DNA from: Aphelocoma coerulescens
Lineage: Eukaryota; Chordata; Aves; Passeriformes; Corvidae
Direction: 5' to 3'
Length of the DNA: 64,000 nucleotides
Assembly (NCBI RefSeq): GCF_041296385.1
Contig: NW_027184085.1
Location: forward strand, 1,246,501 to 1,310,500
The position numbers were made by a program, and so were the translations under genes. Positions 18,877 through 28,262 of the stretch are shown here, piece by piece. The notes beneath the pieces were generated by a model that saw nothing but the letters and a program-made list of their open reading frames with translations, made no database searches and was not told the DNA's origin. Position 1 is the stretch's first letter, and every line of letters begins with the position of its first letter.

Positions 18877-21449
18877 AACTGAGAGCCCAGCAGCCCCAGG
18901 ACAGCCCTGCAAGCACAGCTGCTTTCCCTCTGCACATCTCACCCGGCAAAAGCAAATTCCCCCAAGGAACTCAGCTGAAAAGATATTTTACAGCCAGAAT
19001 GTTACATCTTCCTGCCTTTGTGGTGTTGGGCCACCATTTGAATACAAAACAGAATGGAAAAAGGTGTCTGAAATACCTTACCCCCCGAAAAATGCAATGC
19101 ATTTTTGCTGAATACGTGGGGTGACTCTGCAGCAGGGCTGTGGGGCAGTGTGACTGACCCCCCTCCGCAGCACAAATATTAAACTAAATTAACTAAATTA
19201 ACATTAACTACTCGTATTAAATCCGACAGGGTGTGAGCTGCGTGTCCCCAGTACTGTGGGCATCAGCACAGCTCTCTGTGCTTCTGGATGTGTCTGTCCC
19301 GAGGGTCACAAAGCATTTACTGTGTCCCCACCCTGCTCCCCAAAACGCTTCCATCAAATTCCTGCAGCCTGTGCTACCTCAAGGTGCCAGTCAGGGTGTT
19401 TTTATTGATAATAACAAACGCATCAAGCGGTCCCGGTGACCATGACCAAACCACTGATCTCAGTGAGACCCGGGCCAGTCCTACTGCCTCACCAGAAAAC
19501 AGGTTTCTGGAACCAACCCACCCCAGGTGAACAATTAACGTGCTTTTCCTTACAGACGAGCATAATTCGGTAAGGGCCAATCCTTTTTAAAGTCTGGTTA
19601 AAACAAATAAAAATAAAAATGCTTCCCAACGAAGACTGTGTTTATTCAGCACTGGCAGCTGAGAGTCCCGCCGTGGGCCGTGGGCCGTGGGGAGTGGCTG
19701 ATGCCAGAGGCTGGGACATCCACAGCCAGATTTCCCTTCCCAGATTCTGGATTTAGAACCCAGACCCAGGCTCGGGCTCTGCATCCCCAACACAGACAGC
19801 ACCAGACGGGAGCAGCCGGCTGTTCCTGTGCTGCAAGGACCTTACTTGTCAGCATCTCCTGCAGACCTCAGCACAGGGGATGTTCTCCCTCCCTCCCTCT
19901 GATCAGCGCTCGTCCTTCCAGCGAGGAGCGTCTCTGCTGTTACAAAACTCTTCTCGTTCTCATTTCCTCCCTCTTCCCCTTTCCCATGTTGCAAAAGGCT
20001 GCTTCTGCAGTTTTAACAAGTCCTTCCACTGGTAACAGCTACAAAAAACGGAACTAAACTTAGAGGAACTCTTCCAGGAAGGCAGAAGAATGTTTAAAAT
20101 AAGTTATTCAAAGCTTAAAAAAATTTTTTTTCAAAATCTTCCTTTACATACTCAGAACTTGTTAAAACTCCCTCATGGTCCCTCCAGGACCAGAGCAGAG
20201 TCCTTGTCTGCTGACAGATGAAACTCTCAGGCAGATACATTTGAATGCAAAGGAATGTTGCACTCGTGCTGTCCTTTACCCAAAATGACCCCTTCTTTAC
20301 CCAGGACTCGGACCCTAAATCAAAGGCCTGGAGCTGTGCCCTGAACTTCCTGTCACAGCTGTGGATGGGCTTAAAACCACGAGTTTTTGGTTGTTCCAGT
20401 GAGGAAACAGATGCAACAGCATGGGCCAGGACAACAAAGTTGTTCTTTCCCTGTATGAAACTCAGAACAGCTGGAGTCTGCCCAGCTTCTGGGTACCCAA
20501 CATAGAGTGTGGTACCAAGGTCTCTGCACCTGCCATCGGCTGTTGTCAAAGGAAAGACAACTTGTGGGGAGACGGAACATGTGACTGCATGATCCATATA
20601 CTCTGCCTGTTTTACACAGTATTTCTGGGAGAAAAACATAGAGACCAGCGAGTTTCTGCTCCACAAGTCATGTTCTTCAAGTCTGCAACTCTTCCCAGTA
20701 CCATTTTTTTAAGAAATCAGTGAATCCCTTCACATCTGCAGCACTTTTGAAGCAAAAATATTAACGTTGGTGTAATTCTGCTTGGATTTAGCATGAACAC
20801 GGGCAAGACAGAGTCTGTTTGAAGGGCAGGGATAACCTGTGGAACTCATCCTGATCCGTTTAGCCAGACACTAGGGAATCACACTCCTTTTGATTTTCTT
20901 TGAGGCCTTTGCTGAATTACAGCTGCAGGAGTACCAGCACAGGCTCTGGCAGCTGCCCGCAAACCTGACAGTGTTCAGTGCTGGTTAGACAGCTACCAAG
21001 TGTTTCAGCTTCCAGGATTACATCCCAGGGGATACTTGGGGCACGTTTTTCAAGAGCACTGGTGTTACTTTGGATCAGCAAATCCAGCTAAAGTTTGGGA
21101 AACACCAGCTTCAAGTCTGAAGTGGGAAGAACAGGAGATAAAAGCTGGGTCTGTGTATCCCTTAACTGAAGGAATAAAGTCATGGCAGAAGCAGACTGAG
21201 CATGTGCAGGTGAAATTCCCCCACAGGAGTATTTCTGCAGACACAATTGTGCTTCTATCAGGGTAATTCATCTTTTAAAATGCTTTTGCAGGAACAGTCT
21301 AAGGGAGACTATTTGCCATCTGCCCAGAGGCTGCCAGAGCATACCTCCAAAACTTCACTGGGTATGCAAATTCAGTGCTGTGCTTTAGAGCTTTGAATGG
21401 ATCAAATTGTTAAAGAGTCGTTCACTTCTGACAGGAAGCCTAAAAACTC
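18877..21449. other. Intergenic, between SMAD4 and ELAC1
   Basis: About 2.6 kb with no recognisable gene or element. The longest open frame is 183 codons (20115-20666, minus) with no similarity I know; about one frame that long is expected by chance in a window of this size. Confidence 0.6.
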
Positions 21450-21451
21450 CA

Positions 21452-21562
21452 TTTATTTATGAGAAAACTTCACATGCAGGTGGAGAATTAGAAGAGCTCC
21501 TGTCCTTGAGCACAGCAACACCCCCAGTTACAAACACTCGGCAGAGCTCCCGATGCTTTATT
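21452..21562 (-). terminator. ELAC1: Candidate ELAC1 polyadenylation signals (two AATAAA)
   Basis: TTTATT occurs on the plus strand at 21557-21562 and 21452-21457, reading AATAAA in the ELAC1 sense. Either could direct cleavage about 20 nt further left. Confidence 0.4.
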
Positions 21563-21775
21563 AATTTTGGCATCCCCTCACACAGAAATCAGTGCCAAAA
21601 TCCTGTGCACCGGTCTGACAGAGATGTTATCCAGAGGTTTTTAACGGGCAAGACGCCAGAAATGCCACGCAGAGGAGCCCTCCTGAGGGGCACATTGAGC
21701 CAAACAACCCCGTGCTGTGCCCCAGGAGTCTGTGCCCGAGGAAAGGCCCCGGGCTGGGGAGACTTGAGCTGTTTG

Positions 21776-21950
21776 TGTTCTGGGCAGGCTGGGTGTCCAT
21801 CACCTAAGAATTCACTTGTTCTGGGCAGGCTGGGTGTCTGGGTGTCTGTCACCTAAGAATTCACTTGTTCTGGGCAGGCTGGGTGTCCGTCACTTAGGAG
21901 TTCATTTGTTCTGGGCAGGCTGGGTGTCCATCACTTAGGAATTCATTCCA
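21776..21950. repeat. 41-bp tandem repeat, four copies
   Basis: Units start at 21776, 21817, 21866 and 21907, each beginning TGTTCTGGGCAGGCTGGGTG and ending in a CACCTAAGAATTCACT-like segment. The second unit is 8 bp longer through an internal TGGGTGTC duplication. The array lies in the predicted ELAC1 3' UTR. Confidence 0.9.
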
Positions 21951-22054
21951 GGTTGCAGGTGCTGGAGCGTCCTTTCCTCCTGCTTTACGAAAGCAGCACA
22001 ACTCGCTGCAGTTTGCAGCGACTCCTGCACTCCACGGAGCAGGGCTGGTTGGAA

Positions 22055-22057
<3 letters not shown>

Positions 22058-22114
<57 letters not shown>
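22058..22114 (-). repeat. (CTG)19 trinucleotide repeat (CAG on plus), ELAC1 3' UTR
   Basis: Nineteen uninterrupted CAG units on plus, which read CTG in the ELAC1 transcript sense, begin 70 nt past the stop codon. The plus-strand frame reads as a 19-glutamine run, but that frame is the antisense of ELAC1 exon 4 and 3' UTR and has no sign of being translated. Confidence 0.95.
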
Positions 22115-22116
<2 letters not shown>

Positions 22117-22183
22117 CTCCCTCCAGCCGCCCCACGCCGCCCTGCTCCCCGTGCCCGCAGACAGCTCGCTGGCACCACCGTGG

Positions 22184-22647
22184 TCACTTTTTCAGTGGAA
22201 TTTCTATTGTCATGAAGTCCTCAGCCAGCGTCACTTCCCGGCCACCCAGCGCGGACTCTGCCTGCCTCTTCAGCAGGGTGACGTCCGCGTCCCCCTGCCC
22301 TCCCTGGCCAGCGGGTTTGTACCTCTGGCTGAAGTGAGTCAACACCAGCTTCTTGGCCCGACACAGCCGCGCGAATTCCGAAGCCATTGCGGGCGTGCTG
22401 TGCCCGTGCTCCCGGGCCTTGTCCTGCTGGGCGTCGTCCAGCGTGGCCTCGTGCACCAGCACATCCGCCTCGCGGCACAGCCGCGCCGCGCCGGCCCCCG
22501 GCGCCCCCGAGCAGTCGCCCAGGACGCAGATCTTCCTGCCAGGAATGGGCGCTTCCAAGACGTCAGCAGGAGAAATTGTTGCTCCATTTTCTAGAACAAC
22601 TGCAGTCCCACTCTTCAGTTTCCCATACAAGGGACCTGGCTGGACTC
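22184..22647 (-). CDS. ELAC1: ELAC1 exon 4: C-terminal half and stop
   Basis: The acceptor is CTACCAG|GA. It encodes GVQPGPLYGKLKSGTAVVLE, then the GDCSG, HEATLDDA, EHGHSTP and THFSQRY motifs, ending EIPLKK-stop at 22184. It is rich in G+C and CpG compared with its flanks, so several unrelated frames are open on the other strand. Confidence 0.95.
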
Positions 22648-25339
22648 CTGGTAGGTAAAGGTAAGTATTGTGTTAATTATGGTATAATTATGTGAGTGTC
22701 AGCTTTGGAAGAACGTCACTTGAGATGCGCTAGATATAAAGCCATCTCACTGAAAAAAAGCACAACCTCAATATAAAAATCAATTGGTATTTCACATTTT
22801 TCATACAAATTAAGAGCTTGTAACACTAGCAGGATGGGTGTCTGAAGAAAATCACAGAATCCTAGGATGGCTTGAGTTGGAAGGGACCTCAAAGCTCATC
22901 CATGGGCAGGGACACCTTCCACTGTCCCAGGTGATTCCAGCCTGACCTTGGACACTTCCAGGGATCCAGGGGCAGCCACAGCTGCTGAGGGAAACTATAT
23001 AAAAAACCCCCAATTATATTCTTCATATTAAAGTCAATAAAGTGACACAAATACGCTGGCCATTGTATTCCTGACAGCCACGCTGAGCTGTTTAAACTTT
23101 GGCACCTGAACTTGTTTGCTCTTTCCGGCATGGAAATGGTCTGTGGTATTACCTGGCACCCGTGTCACACACCAGCTCAGAGTGCTGCATGGGGTCAGCT
23201 GCCAAAATGCCCTCGACAGAAAATGGAAAATTGAATTAAAACAGACCACGGGCAGAGACAGCAGCTCTGCTTTGCTAGAACTCGTAGGAAGGTGGCCATA
23301 AAAGAAGTAAAAAGAGGAGAAATAAGTCACAGTAGTTACCAAGGTCTTTCAGTTTCTGCACGTTGAGCCTCCCAGGCCGGGGCTTCTCTTCCAGCACGAA
23401 GCCGAAGGAGGGGATGCGGTGGAAGAGGCGGAACGCTCTCACAACCAGCTGCTCATCCTCCACCAGCAAGTAGGAGTCTTCCCCTGGATCCAGGTGCAGA
23501 ACTCTCCCTGGAGGCCCCTGCCGAGTTGCCTCGTCTCTGTCCAAGCCAGAAAAGTCCTTGAATTCTTCTGCGGGGCACTGGTCCCGCGTAGGGACGAGCT
23601 CGTGGACAGTGTAGGGAAAGAGGAGCTGTGAGTGGGACAGCTCCAGACTCCTCCACAGGAAGCTCCGTAGCCCCAAGGGCCCATAAATATCCACAGGTGG
23701 CTTGTTGGGGTCAGCGTTACTCTGGAGGCTGAGTGTGCACAGCAGCCCAGGAAGTCCAAAGAAGTGGTCGCCGTGAAGATGAGTTATGAAAATCTTGGTA
23801 ATTCTGGCTGTTGATCAGAACACGAAAAGATAAAACCAGGGAAAGACAGGAAAACAAACTGTGCAACAACTCCGAAATGATCACTGTTTGGCAAGACGTT
23901 TGAAATAAGCAGGGAGGGAAATTAAAATAAAACCAGTGTTTAACAAACAAATCCCAACCCAAAAGGTGTTTTTTCCCCATCCCTTCCACACAAGGTTTAT
24001 TTTGATTTGCCGAGAGAAGGCTGCAGAGATGCAAGTTTGAGTTCCTTCTAAGCCAGGCAATCTACAGGCATGGAATGGGACCGGCTGCTGACATCTGCCA
24101 CGTGAGACACCAAGAAGGGCTGGGAAGAGTCTGAGCTTAAATCCTACAGGGAAACTGCAGACTAATGAGATCACAATGTGGAATTTGTGTTGCTCCTCCT
24201 TTTGACTCTACCACGTGAAATGAACAAAATTTAAAAAAACCCCAAACCAGCATGTAGTTTTGATTTCGGAGTTTCCTAAGAGGCAAGAACGCCACCGTTC
24301 CTGACTGGTTGGTTTGAAACGAGTGGCAAGCTGCACTGGAAATGCCTGGGCTTCCTTTTGTGCCTGAGCTGTGTCACCCCCGCCCTTGCTGGGTTGGAAG
24401 AGCCCAGAACCTTCTCTCACTGCAGACACGTGTACTTTAATCGAGCTGCCTCCATCTCCTCTGCTGAGTTCCCACTTCCACACGGCAAGACACTTCCTCC
24501 AGCACCTGCTGGGACCGAGCCAGAGGAGTGACAGAATCTCCTTTTGTTTTAAGATGAATTTATTAAAAATCAGTGAATTTCATAGAAATTAGTCCATCTA
24601 CCTGTCATTAAATTCCCTGATAGCTTCAGAGCTTGGAGGAGCAGGATCCTGTTCTGTTTGTAACTCACAATTCATTACTGGAGAGACAGAGTCAGCTCCT
24701 GCCACTGCGGACTGTGAGAGGAGTGACTGGAGGTGAGCTTTATTTCTGATTTACTTGCCAAAACGTGGAAGTTACCCCAAATACACACAGCCCCGCTTGG
24801 AAAGAAACATTTACCCACAGGAAGACTCCGTTTCGCAGGTTTCGCTTAGAGCAGCCTCCAGACAAACAACAAAGCGCTCCTGCTCCAAGCTGCTCTGTGG
24901 TGCCCGTTTGAAATTGCCAAGCCCGAGACATTAACTCAGGGAAGTTTGGTTCTGGAAGGCAGTTCTCCACCAAGGGGCAATCAGGGATTGCTGCAGAGCA
25001 GGTTCAGCAGCAGCGTTGCAGTATCCGTGCTGTAACACTGCCCAAAGCAGCCCCCTCCGGTGCTCGCGCTTGTTCCTCCGCATTCAAACACCACGAGGTG
25101 CTCCAACGAGGACAAAGCCCTTTGTTTAACCTCACGAAACCTCTCCCCCTCCCTCACCAAAACGCCTTCCCGCAGCACCAACCTGCTCTGAGGTGGCTCC
25201 TCATGAGCTGTGTCTGCGTCCCCTCCCCGCAGTCGAAGAGCCAGCACTGCCCTTCCCTGCGCAGCACCAGCGCCGACGCTCCCCGGGCTGGGGAGGGGTA
25301 GGCTGAGCCCGTGCCCAGGAAGGTGATATCCAGAGACAT
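22184..25339 (-). CDS. ELAC1: ELAC1, short-form tRNase Z (ribonuclease Z 1), complete coding region in three exons
   Basis: ELAC1 is a metallo-beta-lactamase-fold, zinc-dependent endonuclease acting on tRNA 3' ends (trailer removal, and repair of tRNAs left with a blocked 3' end). Coding exons are 25339-25183 (157 nt), 23807-23340 (468 nt) and 22647-22184 (464 nt). They sum to 1,089 nt, or 362 residues plus stop, one short of the 363 of human ELAC1. Family motifs are present in order: the N-terminal FLGTGSAYPSP strand-turn, DCGEGTQ, the HLHGDH zinc motif (His62, His64, Asp66, His67), GDCSG, the HEATLDDA (HEAT) motif, EHGHSTP (HST loop) and LTHFSQRY, ending PLKK. No frameshift or missing ligand is seen. 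One oddity: the codon across the exon 2/3 junction gives Ala53 where mammals have Gly. Confidence 0.96.
22850..22990 (-). mobile_element. CR1 LINE 3' fragment, ELAC1 intron 3
   Basis: This ~140-bp fragment reads on plus as 'cacagaatcctaggatgg', 'gttggaagggacctcaaag' and 'ggcagccacagctgctg', the complement of the CR1 3' end. Confidence 0.8.
23340..23807 (-). CDS. ELAC1: ELAC1 exon 3: HLHGDH zinc motif and core
   Basis: This 468-nt exon runs from ACAG|CCAGAATT to CTTG|GTAACT. It starts ARITKIFITHLHGDHFFGLP and runs through VDIYGPLGLRSFLW, ELVPTRDQCPAEE and FRLFHRIPSFGF to LKDLG. Phase 1 on both sides fits exons 2 and 4. Confidence 0.95.
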
Positions 25340-25358
25340 CCCGAGGCTGGGAAGGCAC
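25183..25358 (-). CDS. ELAC1: ELAC1 exon 2: start codon and N-terminal domain
   Basis: The acceptor is CTCTCCTGCAG|GTGCC and the exon begins at 25358. Nineteen nt of 5' UTR precede the ATG at 25339-25337, and the donor is GCAG|GTTGGT. It encodes MSLDITFLGTGSAYPSPARG and onward to LMRSHLRA plus one base. A plus-strand CR1 begins about 30 bp beyond this acceptor, unusually close to it. Confidence 0.94.
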
Positions 25359-25387
25359 CTGCAGGAGAGATCTGGAGCTGCGGGGCA

Positions 25388-25678
25388 TCAGGTGCTGATC
25401 TCTGCTCCCTGAGACAGGGACAGCACAGACTGGAGCTGTGCCAGGAAGGTTTAGGTTGGATATCAGGAAAGGCTCTTCCCCCAGAGGGTGCTGGGCACTG
25501 CCCAGGCTCCCCAGGGAATGGGCACGGCCCCGAGGCTGCCAGAGCTCCAGGAGCGTTTGGACAGCGCTGCCAGGGATGCCCAGGGTGGGGTTGTTGGGGT
25601 GTGTGTGCAGGGCCAGGGGCTGGGCTGGGTGATCCTGGTGGGTCCCTTCCAGCTGAGGAGATTCTGTGATTTGATGTC
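25388..25678 (+). mobile_element. CR1 LINE 3' fragment, ELAC1 intron 1
   Basis: The plus strand reads 'aggtttaggttggatatcag', then 'tgatcctggtgggtcccttc' and 'gagattctgtgatttgatg'. These are landmarks of the CR1 3' end. It begins about 30 bp from the ELAC1 exon 2 acceptor, antisense to the gene. Confidence 0.8.
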
Positions 25679-26479
25679 TTTAGAGGGAAACCAACAAACA
25701 TTTTTGTTTTAAATGAAGGCATCCTCCACAGTTCAGTGTGAGGATCAAACTCCCTTTCCCTTAAAACACAAAGATAAAACCTCCCTGGAGCACGGTATAA
25801 CACATTATTTACCAGCAGAGATTCCCTTTTCATGTCGGTGGAAGATTGCAAGCACACAGCCCAAGCACAAGGCCTTTGTGGATTACCAGGGAAAACAGCC
25901 CTATCCAGCTGGAACAGCTCTGATCTCCAGCCCCACTATTATTTATTTCCTCTGAGCTCTGTTTAAATGTTGAGTTTTCCTGCACGAGCCTTCCCTCCAG
26001 GAGCCCTTTCAGAATGACTATCGCCAGTCTCTGCTGACATTTAAACAGCAGTCCCGGATTTCAGGAGCGGGCAGCCCAGAAACGCAGAGAGGGAAGGGCC
26101 ACTTCCCTCAGAACAGGTTTGGAGACCACGAGAGGTGGGAGTGACCCGAGGGCACAGGCCAGGGAACACCTGTTTCACCCTAAATACCTGTACCCCAGTT
26201 GTTGATATATCAGTGATAATGTCCAAATGAGGAGCCTGGCTGGTTTGCAGGGGCCAGACAGCCTCTGGAAAACTGTGCCAGGAGCAGAATGTCCCTGAGG
26301 ACAACCATGTGGTGCTCTCTCACCTCATGGAGTGTGCTCTCTCCAGCATTAAGTCTTCCCAGAATTTGTTCCTGTCTTGTTTTCAGGAGAATTTAAAACT
26401 CCAGGTGCCTTAACATCTTTCAAAAGATTTCTCACGTTTAGTTGTTTTTAGAGGAGTTTCCACAACCTTCCACTTCTTT

Positions 26480-26690
26480 TTTCCCTGTGAGGGTGGGCAG
26501 GCCCTGGCACAGGGTGCCCAGAGCAGCTGTGGCTGCCCCTGGATCCCTGGCAGTGTCCAAGGCCGGGTTGGACAGGGCTTGGAGCACCCTGGGACAGTGG
26601 AAGGTGTCCCTGCCCAGGGCAGGGGTGGGACTGGATGGCCTCTGAGGCCCCTCTAACCCAAACCATTCTGCCATTCTGGAATTCTAAAAC
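26480..26690 (+). mobile_element. CR1 LINE 3' fragment
   Basis: The plus strand runs from 'gtgagggtgggcaggccctg' to 'ccattctgccattctggaat', the terminal ~200 bp of CR1. It lies in ELAC1 intron 1. Confidence 0.8.
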
Positions 26691-26863
26691 GAAGCACTCT
26701 CTTCCCTGGTGGGCTTGCAGGGTCCTCCCAAGCACGCCAAGGTGCAACCTGACCTTGGGGGCTCAGGGGGAGCAATGATTAATGTCCATCACACCCCCAA
26801 AAGCGGAAACAACCACTTTGCAAATGCAAATATTTGCATTTGCCTTCTCTTTTGTGTAAAACC

Positions 26864-27198
26864 ATGGAATCATACAAGAATTGAATGGTTTGGGTGGGAA
26901 GGAACCTTGAAAATACTTACATTCCACCCTGCCATGGCAGGGACACCTTCCACTGTCCCAGGCTGCTCCAAGCCCCATCCAACCTGGCTTTGGACACTGC
27001 CAGGGATCCAGGGGCAGCCACAGCTGCTCTGGGCACCCTGTGCCAGGGCCTCCCCACCCTCCCAGACAGCAATTCCTTCCCAATATCCCATCCGTCCCTG
27101 CCCTCTGGCACTGGGAAGCCATTCCCTGTGTTCTGTCCCTCCATGCCTTGTCCCCAGTCCCTCTGCAGCTCTCCTGGAGCCCCTTTAGGCACTGCCGG
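26864..27198 (-). mobile_element. CR1 LINE 3' fragment, left flank of ELAC1 promoter
   Basis: Read on minus this is ~335 bp of CR1 3' sequence, truncated at 27198 directly against the CpG island. It is complementary to the last third of the plus-strand CR1 at 27.55-28.26 kb, so the two form an inverted pair around ELAC1 exon 1. Confidence 0.85.
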
Positions 27199-27495
27199 GA
27201 CCGACCTCCCCTCAGCAAACCCCGGCTCCGCCCGCGCTTCCCGGCCCGGGCTCGGGGCATGCGGGACACTGAGCGGGGTCTGGCGGGGCCCGGGGACTCG
27301 GGGATGGGGCACGGGGGCTCGGCAGGCCCGCCCCGCTCCCGGCCCGGCCCCAGCCCCGCTCCCGCCCGCTCCCGGCCTTACCTCCCCCGGCGGCGTCAGG
27401 CGAGGCCGGCGAGGGGCGGGCGGGGGCGGGCAGCGGGAGGGGCCGTGAGGGCAGAGCCCGCCCTGCGGCCCGGGCTCTCGGGTGCGGGAAATAGG
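27190..27495. promoter_or_regulatory. ELAC1: CpG island, ELAC1 promoter
   Basis: This is about 300 bp of dense G+C and CpG (GGGCGGGCGGGGGCGGG near 27,415-27,435). It is bounded on the left by the truncated 5' end of a minus-strand CR1 and on the right by the 5' end of a plus-strand CR1. It is the only CpG-dense stretch upstream of the ELAC1 coding exons. Confidence 0.75.
27382..27480 (-). other. ELAC1: ELAC1 non-coding exon 1, predicted
   Basis: The CpG-island donor GGGGGAG|GTAAGG puts the exon end at 27382. ELAC1 exon 2 opens with an acceptor and only 19 nt of leader, so an upstream untranslated exon is needed. The start near 27.48 kb is a guess limited by the CR1 that begins soon after. 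Confidence 0.5.
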
Positions 27496-27529
27496 GGGGG
27501 GTAAATTGCTTCTTGGAATTGATTATATC

Positions 27530-28262
27530 GAAAAAGACCAAGTGCTGGAGCTGCACTTGGGCCAAGGTGACCCCCGGGATCAATCCAGGATAGGGATGAG
27601 CAGCTGGAGCAGCCCTGGGAGAAGGACCTGGGGGTGCTGTGGGGGAGAGCTGGACCTGAACCCCCCGTGCCCTGGGCTGATCCCCAGCGTGGGCAGCAGG
27701 GGAGGGGGATTCTGCCCCTCTGCCCCACTCAGGTGAGACCCCACCTGCAGAGCTGCCCCAGCCCTGGGGAACAACAGCACAAGGACCTGGAGCTGCTGCA
27801 GCCAGTCCAGAGGAGGCCACCCAGATGCTCCAGGGCTGGAGCCCCTCTGCTCTGCAGCCAGCCTGGGACAGCTGGGGGTGTTCAGCTGCACAAGAGAAGG
27901 CTCCAGGGAGAGCTCAGAGCCCCTGGCAGGGCCTAAAGGGGCTCCAGGAGAGCTGCAGAGGGACTGGGGACAAGGCATGGAGGGACAGGACACAGGGAAT
28001 GGCTTCCCAGTGCCAGAGGGCAGGGACAGATGGGATATTGGGAAGGAATTGCTGTCTGGGAGGGTGGGGAGGCCCTGGCACAGGGTGCCCAGAGCAGCTG
28101 TGGCTGCCCCTGGATCCCTGGCAGTGTCCAAGGCCAGGCTGGACAGGGCTTGGAGCAGCCTGGGACAGTGGAAGGTGTCCCTGCCATGGCAGGGCGTGGC
28201 ACTGGACGGTCATTAAGGTTCCCTTCCAACTCAAACCATCCTCTGATTCCCTGATTCTATGA
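27530..28262 (+). mobile_element. CR1 LINE fragment, ~730 bp, right flank of ELAC1 promoter
   Basis: This is the longest CR1 copy in the window, reading 'gaccaagtgctggagctgca' and 'ctgggctgatccccagcgtg' through to 'cctctgattccctgattcta'. It covers the end of CR1 ORF2 and the 3' UTR, with stops and frameshifts. It begins within ~50-100 bp of the predicted ELAC1 start site and points away from it. Confidence 0.85.

Larger units (their letters stand above)
21450..22183 (-). other. ELAC1: ELAC1 3' UTR, predicted
   Basis: Downstream of the stop, the first plausible minus-strand AATAAA signals lie at 21562-21557 and 21457-21452. That gives a 3' UTR of about 0.6-0.75 kb holding the (CTG)19 run and the 41-bp tandem array. 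The end point is inferred from the signals only. Confidence 0.5.

Noticed and set aside
18288..19124. 278-codon plus-strand frame
   Set aside because: Most of it is the antisense of a CR1 3' fragment. The same peptide recurs wherever CR1 recurs (27.0, 28.0 and 58.8 kb).
20115..20666. 183-codon minus-strand open frame between SMAD4 and ELAC1
   Set aside because: No similarity I recognise. With equal base use, about one frame this long is expected by chance in 64 kb read six ways. A protein database search and RNA-seq would settle it.
21953..22594. 213-codon plus-strand frame with a 19-glutamine run, resembling a polyQ protein
   Set aside because: It is exactly antisense to ELAC1 exon 4 and its 3' UTR CTG repeat, and has no polyQ-family similarity elsewhere.
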